From Cupriavidus taiwanensis (lineage in GTDB: Bacteria; Pseudomonadota; Gammaproteobacteria; Burkholderiales; Burkholderiaceae), in contig NZ_LT977070.1 of NCBI RefSeq assembly GCF_900250075.1, forward strand, positions 2,178,734 to 2,242,733: 64,000 nucleotides of DNA. Direction: 5' to 3'. Below the pieces are notes generated by a model that saw only the letters and a list, made by a program, of their open reading frames with translations, did no database searches and was not told the DNA's origin. Below, piece after piece: positions 58,410 through 64,000 of the stretch. Made by a program: the position numbers and the translations under genes. Each line of letters opens with the position of its first letter. Position 1 is the stretch's first letter.

Positions 58410-58513
58410 CGCATCGCCCGCGCGCCATTGCCCCGCCGTTGCCCTGCCGTTGCCCCGCAGTTGCCCGTAAAGGCTTCGATCCGGACGCGCCGTGGCAAAC
58501 GTGGGAAAGCCAA

Positions 58514-58542
58514 TTGCCAAACCCAAAGCCTTCGGATACATT
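58514..58542 (+). promoter_or_regulatory. Sigma-70-type promoter in front of the phoH leader
   Basis: -35 TTGCCA (58514-58519), spacer of exactly 17 bp and -10 TACATT (58537-58542). Transcription would begin near 58549, 313 bases before the phoH start codon. Confidence 0.55.
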
Positions 58543-58548
58543 GGCCCG

Positions 58549-58690
58549 TAATGAGTTCAGATTCCGGATGCCACGCTGTTTCGACTCCCCGGCCCAGGCG
58601 CTTCCCGCCACAGGCCGGTAGCGGACCTGCCATGTCGGCAGTCCGCCCAAGAGCCGCCAACCCTGTTCCGCAGGCATGGCGGCTTTTTTG
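58549..58690 (+). ncRNA. Candidate small RNA or attenuated leader of phoH
   Basis: About 142 nt from a predicted start after the TTGCCA-17-TACATT promoter to a strong terminator. It contains one stable stem at 58621-58646 (GCGGAC..GTCCGC, six pairs, then four more past one bulged C, loop ATGTC) and the terminator stem. It lies in the 452-bp bcp-phoH gap and has no good reading frame of its own. It could be a free small RNA, or a leader that ends early unless antiterminated, since phoH follows on the same strand with no second clear promoter. Confidence 0.42.
58652..58690 (+). terminator. Intrinsic terminator upstream of phoH
   Basis: Stem AGCCGCCA (58652-58659) / TGGCGGCT (58677-58684) with an inner CCTG/CAGG pairing, followed by TTTTTT (58684-58689). 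It is a complete rho-independent signal located 172 bp before the phoH ATG and 243 bp after the bcp stop. Confidence 0.9.
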
Positions 58691-58861
58691 TTTGCAGCCG
58701 CGTCTGTCCTCATGGTTGTCCGCGCCGGGCGCCTCGCGCATGCATGCCCCGGCCCGGGTCCGCCACGCCGCCCCGAACCCGTCGCACGCTGCCGACGCCG
58801 TGCGGCGCCGCTGGCCGGACCTTCCCGCCCCCTTCTTGTCCCCCTGAAAGGAAAGCCAAGC

Positions 58862-60565
58862 ATGCCGCTGCCTACCATGCCCGCCAAGCCTGCCCAATTG
58901 CTGGACCCGAGCGAGTTTGCTCCGGTTTCCGCGGTGCCTAAGGCCAAAGCCGCCACACAGGGCAAGAAACCTGTGCCGGCGCTCGAGCGCGTGGCATTGC
59001 TGGAAACCGGCGACACGCAGGTGCCTGAAGTCAAGGCCCGCGCCGCCGGCGGCACCCGCGCCCGCAGCACCGAGACGCCCGCCGTATCGACGCCGGCTGT
59101 CAGCGCCGCGCCGGTGAGCCTGGTCAAGCCGTCGACCGGCACCACGCGCCGCGCGCGCAAGGCCGAAGGCCCGAGCAAGCTGTTCGTGCTCGACACCAAC
59201 GTGCTGATGCACGACCCGGCCTCGCTGTTCCGCTTCGAAGAGCACGACATCTATCTGCCGATGATGACGCTCGAAGAGCTGGACAACCACAAGAAGGGCA
59301 TGAGCGAAGTCGCGCGCAACGCGCGCATGGTCAGCCGCACGCTCGATTCCCTGGTGGGCGGCACCGACGGCGTGCTCGACGAGGGCCTGTCGCTGGCCAG
59401 CCTGGGCAACCGCGACGCGCAGGGCAAGCTGTTCTTCCAGACGCGCCTGAACGACATCAAGCTGCCCGAAGGCCTGCCGCAGGGCAAGGCCGACAACCAG
59501 ATCCTGGGCGTGGTCAGCGCGCTGCAGCAGCAGTATCCCGAGCGCCAGGTGGTGCTGGTGTCGAAAGACATCAACATGCGCATCAAGGCGCGCGCCCTGG
59601 GCCTGCCGGCCGAGGACTACTTCAACGACCAGGTCCTCGAGGACAAGGACCTGCTCTACGCGGGCGTGATGCAGCTGCCCGGCGACTTCTGGGCCAAGCA
59701 CGGCAAGGGCGTCGAAAGCTGGCAGGACCCCAAGTCCGGCGCCATGTTCTACCGGCTCACCGGCCCGTTGGTGCCGTCGTTCCTGGTCAACCAGTTCGTC
59801 TACCTCGAGCCCGTGGACGGCAGCCTGCCGCTCTATGCGCAGGTCAAGGAGATCAACGGCAAGACCGCGCTGCTGCAGACCCTGAAGGACTACACGCACC
59901 ACAAGAACAACGTGTGGAGCGTGACCGCGCGCAACCGCGAGCAGAACTTCGCGCTCAACCTGCTGATGAACCCGGACATCGACTTCGTCACGCTGCTGGG
60001 CCAGGCCGGTACCGGCAAGACGCTGCTGGCGCTGGCGGCCGGGCTGGAGCAGGTGCTGGACCAGAAGCTCTACAACGAGATCATCGTCACCCGCGCCACC
60101 GTGCCGGTGGGCGAGGACATCGGCTTCCTGCCCGGCACCGAGGAAGAGAAGATGCAACCGTGGATGGGCGCGTTCGACGACAACCTCGAAGTGCTGCAGA
60201 AGAGCGACGACAGCGCCGGCGACTGGGGCCGCGCCGCAACGCAGGAGCTGATCCGCTCGCGCATCAAGGTCAAGAGCATGAACTTCATGCGTGGCCGCAC
60301 CTTCGTCAACAAGTTCGTCATCATCGACGAGGCGCAGAACCTCACGCCCAAGCAGATGAAGACGCTGGTGACGCGCGCCGGCCCGGGCACCAAGATCATC
60401 TGCCTGGGCAATATCGCGCAAATCGACACGCCCTACCTGACCGAGGGCTCGTCGGGCCTGACCTACGTGGTCGACCGCTTCAAGGGCTGGAGCCACAGCG
60501 GCCATATCACGCTGGCACGCGGCGAACGCTCGCGCCTGGCCGACCACGCCGGCGACGTGCTCTGA
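58862..60565 (+). CDS. phoH: PhoH2-type protein: PIN nuclease plus PhoH ATPase
   Basis: A 567-residue protein. Residues 1-104 are a low-complexity Ala/Pro/Thr region. A PIN domain follows with Asp111 in FVLDTNVLMHD and acidic residues in LEELDNHKKG. The C-terminal PhoH ATPase has Walker A GQAGTGKT (380-387) and Walker B VIIDEAQN (about 487-494). PIN-PhoH fusions act as RNA helicase/RNases in other bacteria. ATG 58862 is preceded by AAAGGAAAG. The terminator in its leader implies regulated expression or a second promoter. Confidence 0.9.
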   Translation: MPLPTMPAKPAQLLDPSEFAPVSAVPKAKAATQGKKPVPALERVALLETGDTQVPEVKARAAGGTRARSTETPAVSTPAVSAAPVSLVKPSTGTTRRARKAEGPSKLFVLDTNVLMHDPASLFRFEEHDIYLPMMTLEELDNHKKGMSEVARNARMVSRTLDSLVGGTDGVLDEGLSLASLGNRDAQGKLFFQTRLNDIKLPEGLPQGKADNQILGVVSALQQQYPERQVVLVSKDINMRIKARALGLPAEDYFNDQVLEDKDLLYAGVMQLPGDFWAKHGKGVESWQDPKSGAMFYRLTGPLVPSFLVNQFVYLEPVDGSLPLYAQVKEINGKTALLQTLKDYTHHKNNVWSVTARNREQNFALNLLMNPDIDFVTLLGQAGTGKTLLALAAGLEQVLDQKLYNEIIVTRATVPVGEDIGFLPGTEEEKMQPWMGAFDDNLEVLQKSDDSAGDWGRAATQELIRSRIKVKSMNFMRGRTFVNKFVIIDEAQNLTPKQMKTLVTRAGPGTKIICLGNIAQIDTPYLTEGSSGLTYVVDRFKGWSHSGHITLARGERSRLADHAGDVL

Positions 60566-60573
60566 CGCGGACC

Positions 60574-60615
60574 GCGGGCCCGGGCACCTTCCACACGGTA
60601 GGGGCCCGGGCCCGC
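60574..60615 (+). terminator. GC-rich hairpin after phoH
   Basis: A perfect 12-bp stem GCGGGCCCGGGC (60574-60585) / GCCCGGGCCCGC (60604-60615) starting 8 bp past the phoH stop. No U-run follows, so it may be an mRNA-stabilising hairpin or a weak terminator. Confidence 0.5.
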
Positions 60616-60692
60616 TGTCGTGAGCGGCAAGCGCAATGCGGCTATGATGTCCGCACGTCCGCTTGTGTCCCGCATCCCCACTGGAGGCGTCG

Positions 60693-61100
60693 ATGAACCC
60701 ACAGCATCTCCGCCTGGCCGCGCTGATCGGCGCCGCCATGTTCCTGACCAGCCCGCCTCAGGCGCGCGCGGCGGCTGACGACCTGGTGATCCGCTCCATG
60801 GGTCCGGTCAGCTATGTCTGCGGCGGCGTCGCCGAAGACGAGCGCCAGGCGCTAAGCGCGCGCGAGAAGGATTTCAATATCGGCATCCTGTTCACGCAGG
60901 GCTCCGCGGGCGAGTTCCTGTCCGATGTCGCGGTCAAGCTGGTGCGCGACGAACAGGAGGTCGCAAGCTTCCGCGCCGCCGGGCCTCGCTGCCTGATACG
61001 TGCGCCTGAAGGCAGCTACAATATCGAGGCCAGTTACAAGGGCCAGGCCAAGTCGATCAAGGTCAGCACCGGTACGCGCAACGCCCAGCTACGGTGGTAG
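60693..61100 (+). CDS. Secreted hypothetical protein, Ig-like
   Basis: A 135-residue protein with a clear signal (MNPQHLRLAALIGAAMFLTS, cleavage near ARA). The mature 108 residues form an apparent beta-sandwich with two Cys (Cys43 in SYVCGG and Cys100 in GPRCLI) that could form a disulfide, and an end like that of carboxypeptidase regulatory-like or Ig folds (GSYNIEASYKGQAKSIKV). GGAGG lies six bases before the ATG. Function unknown; it precedes the NlpC/P60 gene by 47 bp and may share its transcript. Possible periplasmic role. Confidence 0.7.
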   Translation: MNPQHLRLAALIGAAMFLTSPPQARAAADDLVIRSMGPVSYVCGGVAEDERQALSAREKDFNIGILFTQGSAGEFLSDVAVKLVRDEQEVASFRAAGPRCLIRAPEGSYNIEASYKGQAKSIKVSTGTRNAQLRW

Positions 61101-61147
61101 CGGCAAGGCTTCCGGTGCGCCGGCAGGCCGGCGACCGGAATCCAGCG

Positions 61148-61828
61148 ATGCCATTGCGCCGTACCCGTAGTTCTTCCAGTCCTTCCACACTGCCCGGCCC
61201 GCTTGCCCGGGCCGGCCTGCCGCTGCTGTGCGCGGCCGCACTGCTGCTGGCGGCGTGCGCCAGCTCCCCACCCCCTCGCCAAGGCGGCTTGCCGCGTACG
61301 TCCGGCAAGCCCATGACCGATCCCAGCGCCGGGCTGGAGGAAATCTCGATCCAGGCGATGTCGCTGGTCGGCACCCCGTACCGCTACGGTGGCAATACGC
61401 CAGATGCCGGCTTCGATTGCAGCGGCCTGGTGCGCTATGTGGTCGCGCGCGCGGCCAATGTCAGCTTGCCGCGCACCACCGAGGCCATGGGCACGCGCGG
61501 CAGCTCGCTCGATCGCAGCGAAGTCGCTTCCGGCGACCTGGTGTTCTTCAACACCACCGGACGCGCCAACTCGCACGTCGGCATCTACGTCGGCCAGAAC
61601 CGCTTTGTCCATGCGCCATCGTCCGGCGGCACCGTGCGGCTGGAGGACATGGGCAAGCCTTACTGGGCCTCGCGCTACAACGGCGCGCGGCGCGTGGTGG
61701 CCGGCGCGGTCAACCTGCCGCCGGCACCGGCGACACCGGTGCCCGCGCCCGCCCCGGCGCCCCTGGTGCCGGAACCTGCCCCGCTGCCCGACGACGACGA
61801 TCCCATCGCCGCCTTCGCCAACCGCTGA
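61148..61828 (+). CDS. NlpC/P60 peptidoglycan endopeptidase, lipoprotein
   Basis: A 226-residue predicted lipoprotein with lipobox LAAC (Cys37). The NlpC/P60 domain (about 65-180) has catalytic Cys91 in FDCSGLVRY, His143 in NSHVGIYVG and His155 in RFVHAPSSG, the full triad. A Pro/Ala-rich tail follows (about 190-220). These enzymes cut peptide cross-bridges in the cell wall. Start MPLRRTRSSS at 61148; the upstream frame overlaps the previous gene. A bidirectional terminator follows. Confidence 0.9.
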   Translation: MPLRRTRSSSSPSTLPGPLARAGLPLLCAAALLLAACASSPPPRQGGLPRTSGKPMTDPSAGLEEISIQAMSLVGTPYRYGGNTPDAGFDCSGLVRYVVARAANVSLPRTTEAMGTRGSSLDRSEVASGDLVFFNTTGRANSHVGIYVGQNRFVHAPSSGGTVRLEDMGKPYWASRYNGARRVVAGAVNLPPAPATPVPAPAPAPLVPEPAPLPDDDDPIAAFANR

Positions 61829-61847
61829 GAGGCTGGCGTCGACAAAC

Positions 61848-61876
61848 AAAAAAGCCAGGCATGTGCCTGGCTTTTT
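61848..61876. terminator. Bidirectional terminator, NlpC/P60 and pit genes
   Basis: Stem GCCAGGCA / TGCCTGGC with a 2-base loop, AAAAAA on the left and TTTTT on the right, between the convergent NlpC/P60 and pit genes. It should stop both. Confidence 0.92.
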
Positions 61877-61897
61877 GCATGAGCGTCCGATGCCGCG

Positions 61898-62905
61898 TTA
61901 CAGGATATGGCGCCCGATCCACCATGCGATCGCCGCCATGAAGGCCGAGGCCGGGATCGTCAGCACCCAGGCCCAGACGATATTGCCGGCCACGCCCCAG
62001 CGCACCGCCGACATCTTCTGCGACGAGCCGACCCCGACGATGGCGCCGGTGATGGTATGCGTGGTCGACACCGGCACGCCCAGCGCCGAGGCAAAGAACA
62101 GCGTCAGCGCACCGCCGGTCTCGGCGCAGAAGCCGCCCACCGGCTTGAGCTTGGTGATCTTCTGGCCCATGGTGCGCACGATGCGCCAGCCGCCGAACAG
62201 CGTGCCCATGCCGATGGCCACATAGCAGCTGACGATCACCCAGGTCGGCGGCGGATCGCCGGCGAGCACGTGGCCGCTGGCGATCAGCAGCATCCAGATG
62301 ATGCCGATGGTCTTCTGCGCATCATTGCCGCCATGGCCCAGGCTGTACAGCGAAGCCGAGACCAGCTGCAGCCGCCGGAACCAGCGGTCGACGCGCGATG
62401 GCGGCGTGCGGAAGAAGGTCCAGCCGACGATGACCATCATCAGCGACCCCAGCAGGAAGCCGAGGAACGGCGACACCAGGATGAACGCCACCGTCTTCAG
62501 CAGCCCGCTGGCCACCAGCGCGCCGGTGCCGGCCTTGGCCACCGCGGCGCCCACCAGCCCGCCGATCAGCGCGTGCGACGACGACGACGGAATGCCGTAG
62601 TACCAGGTGATGACGTTCCACGCGATCGCCCCGACCAGCGCGCCGAAGATGACATAGTGGTCGACCACCCCGCCCTGGATGGTGCCGGTGCCGACCGTGG
62701 CCGCCACCTTCAGGTGGAACACGAAGATCGCGACGACGTTGCACATCGCCGCCATCGCCACCGCATGGTGCGGCTTGAGCACGCCCGTGGACACCACCGT
62801 CGCGATCGAGTTGGCCGCGTCGTGGAAGCCGTTCATGAAGTCGAACAGCAGTGCCAGCGCCACCAGCAAGGCGATCACCCACAGGCTCATTTGTATGGTC
62901 TGCAT
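61898..62905 (-). CDS. pit: PiT-family inorganic phosphate transporter
   Basis: A 335-residue membrane protein of about ten spans. The duplicated PiT signature is seen as FDFMNGFHDAANSIATVV in the first half and GGNDAQKTIGIIWMLLIASG in the second; GVPVSTTHTITGAIVGVGSS is also conserved. It moves metal phosphate with protons, low affinity. It is translated after a DUF47 protein (13 bp gap), the common pit pairing. Length is typical of bacterial short PiT. Confidence 0.94.
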   Translation of the reverse strand: MQTIQMSLWVIALLVALALLFDFMNGFHDAANSIATVVSTGVLKPHHAVAMAAMCNVVAIFVFHLKVAATVGTGTIQGGVVDHYVIFGALVGAIAWNVITWYYGIPSSSSHALIGGLVGAAVAKAGTGALVASGLLKTVAFILVSPFLGFLLGSLMMVIVGWTFFRTPPSRVDRWFRRLQLVSASLYSLGHGGNDAQKTIGIIWMLLIASGHVLAGDPPPTWVIVSCYVAIGMGTLFGGWRIVRTMGQKITKLKPVGGFCAETGGALTLFFASALGVPVSTTHTITGAIVGVGSSQKMSAVRWGVAGNIVWAWVLTIPASAFMAAIAWWIGRHIL

Positions 62906-62918
62906 GCCGATTGCCGCC

Positions 62919-63545
62919 TCAGGCGTTTTCCAGGACGATGCCTTCGATGATGTTGGCGACGTCCTCGCACTTGTCGGTGATCGTCTCGAGCTGCTCGTAG
63001 ATCGCCTTCAGCTTGATCAGGCGCTTGACGTCGGTCTCGTCGCGGAACAGCTTGGACATCGCCGAGCGCATCACGCGGTCGGCCTCGGATTCCAGCTGGT
63101 CGATCTGCTGCGCGGTCTTCAGGATGGTGCTGGCGTTGCCCATGTCCTCGAGCAGGCCCACCGCGATCTTGACCTGGTCGCAGCACTGCACGCAGATCGC
63201 GGCCAGGCGCAGCGCCTCGTCGGTCAGGTTGGTCACGTCATACAGCGAGATGGTCTCGGCCACGTCTTCCATCAGGTCCAGGATGTCGTCCATGGTCGTG
63301 ATGAGCTTGTGAATCTCGTCGCGGTCCAGCGGCGTGATGAAGGTCTTGTGCAGCAGGTCGATGGTGTCGTGCGTGATCCGGTCGGCCTTCTTTTCGGTGG
63401 CCTGGACGCGCCGGGCATGGGCCTCGGCGTTGGGCAGGTCGTTGACCAGGGCCTGCAGTTCATGCGCGGCGGTCACCGCGCAGTCGGCGTGCTGGTTGAA
63501 ATATTCGAAGAACTTGCCCTCGGTGGGCATGAATCGGCCGAACAT
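62919..63545 (-). CDS. DUF47/PhoU-like regulator of phosphate transport
   Basis: A 208-residue helical protein starting MFGRFMPTEGKFFEYFNQHA. The PhoU-like motifs are EKKADRITHDTIDLLHKTF (ExxxD region), LDRDEIHKLITTMDDILDLM and LESEADRVMRSAMSKLF (second ExxxD). DUF47 proteins bind metals and are thought to control the Pit transporter encoded next to them. Start at ATG 63545, after rejecting 34 upstream codons without similarity. Confidence 0.9.
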   Translation of the reverse strand: MFGRFMPTEGKFFEYFNQHADCAVTAAHELQALVNDLPNAEAHARRVQATEKKADRITHDTIDLLHKTFITPLDRDEIHKLITTMDDILDLMEDVAETISLYDVTNLTDEALRLAAICVQCCDQVKIAVGLLEDMGNASTILKTAQQIDQLESEADRVMRSAMSKLFRDETDVKRLIKLKAIYEQLETITDKCEDVANIIEGIVLENA

Positions 63546-63735
63546 GGAATGTTCCTTGTGGCAGCGTGGTATCGCTGCGGATGGTGTTGCGGGATTAAGC
63601 GGACGCGAGCATGACCGCCGCGGATGGCGGCTGTCATCAAAGCGCAATATTTTACAGGGTTAGCGGGACATTGCCCGCGTATTTGGCACAAACGAGACGG
63701 GCAGGCACGGCAAATGGCCGACCCGCTTGACTTCG

Positions 63736-64000
63736 TCAGGTGTCGTTGTCGAAGAAGGCCGGGCCGCCGCTGAAGTTGTCGAACTTCGTGAACTGGCCGA
63801 GGAAGGTCAGGCGCACGGTGCCGATCGGGCCGTTACGCTGCTTGCCGATGATGATTTCGGCGGTGCCCTTGTCCTGCGAGTCGGCGTTATAGACTTCGTC
63901 CCGGTAGATGAACAGGATCACGTCGGCATCCTGTTCGATAGCGCCCGATTCGCGCAGGTCGGACATCACCGGGCGCTTGTTGGGGCGCTGTTCCAGGCTG
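63736..64000 (-). CDS. dnaB: Replicative DNA helicase DnaB, C-terminal part (5' end outside)
   Basis: The frame is open to the window edge, so only the last 87 or so residues are present, with the start beyond it. They include [18 protein letters not shown], then [19 protein letters not shown], the Arg-finger region [18 protein letters not shown] and an acidic end DNDT. This is the RecA-like C-terminus of DnaB, the hexameric replication helicase. The gap to the DUF47 gene is 190 bp. Confidence 0.93.
   Translation of the reverse strand, partial: SLEQRPNKRPVMSDLRESGAIEQDADVILFIYRDEVYNADSQDKGTAEIIIGKQRNGPIGTVRLTFLGQFTKFDNFSGGPAFFDNDT

Noticed and set aside
58430..58470. Repeats of GTTGCCCYGCC after bcp
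   Set aside because: Three or four degenerate copies in GC-rich spacer; no symmetry or CRISPR-like spacing.
58052..60739. A frame of about 895 codons on the minus strand over bcp and phoH
   Set aside because: Antisense to two well-recognised genes, no family motif; explained by high GC at third codon positions.
63631..63637. CTGTCAT upstream of the DUF47-pit operon, like half of a Pho box
   Set aside because: Only one repeat matches; the following 7-mer agrees at three positions, and the orientation is opposite to the operon.

Overview
The window looks like a stretch of the main chromosome of a Cupriavidus/Ralstonia-type betaproteobacterium. The evidence is high GC throughout, polyhydroxybutyrate (PHB) genes (acetoacetyl-CoA reductase, phasin, 3-hydroxybutyrate oligomer hydrolase), a complete glyoxylate shunt (aceA, aceB), and the gene order alaT-hom-thrC-moeA-moaD-moaE, which I associate with Burkholderiaceae. 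I saw no rRNA, tRNA, CRISPR array, insertion sequence, prophage or replication origin. Most of the window is ordinary core genome. Species was not determined.

Layout. 1-2.8 kb: the end of an SbmA/BacA-like ABC exporter, a BamE-like lipoprotein, a ferritin-like protein and a universal stress protein. 3-12 kb: phaB, phaP, aceB, a HAD dehalogenase with a divergent LysR gene, a second universal stress protein, an M48 lipoprotein peptidase, an unlisted 49-residue membrane peptide and aceA. These genes link acetyl-CoA use through the glyoxylate shunt with carbon storage as PHB. 12-20 kb: an alpha/beta hydrolase, then an MFS carrier, a thiamine-diphosphate enzyme, an RraA-like aldolase and a GGCT-like protein on one strand, followed by a LytS/LytR-type two-component pair and a DUF962 membrane protein. 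20-32 kb: one continuous minus-strand sulfur block (sbp, ssuE, ssuA, ssuD, ssuC, ssuB, a degenerate EAL protein, an RBBP9-like hydrolase, cysT, cysW, cysA, cysB) that imports sulfate and sulfonates and desulfurises the latter.

32-39 kb: a second ferritin-like protein, a short accessory-looking patch (small membrane ORF, MFS transporter, divergent GlxA-type AraC regulator with a 21-bp-spaced direct-repeat operator), then clpB with a good sigma-32 promoter. 39-49 kb: a minus-strand tetR-livKGFHM-acyl-CoA ligase-3HB oligomer hydrolase-MaoC block, which would take up, activate and hydrolyse small acids or oligomers. 49.5-57 kb: a BioH-like hydrolase, crcB, molybdopterin genes and the threonine/alanine genes. 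57-64 kb: a Mth938-like protein, bcp, phoH with an unusual leader, a secreted hypothetical protein, an NlpC/P60 lipoprotein, the pit-DUF47 phosphate pair and the end of dnaB.

No clear-cut new multi-gene system was found. The best leads are a promoter-hairpin-terminator unit in front of phoH that reads like a small RNA or attenuator, the catalytically degenerate EAL protein translationally coupled to a hydrolase inside the sulfur cluster, the 49-residue membrane peptide at 10.3 kb, and the AraC-type operator at 34.8 kb. All start choices, motif positions and repeats were read by eye. No database search or folding calculation was run.
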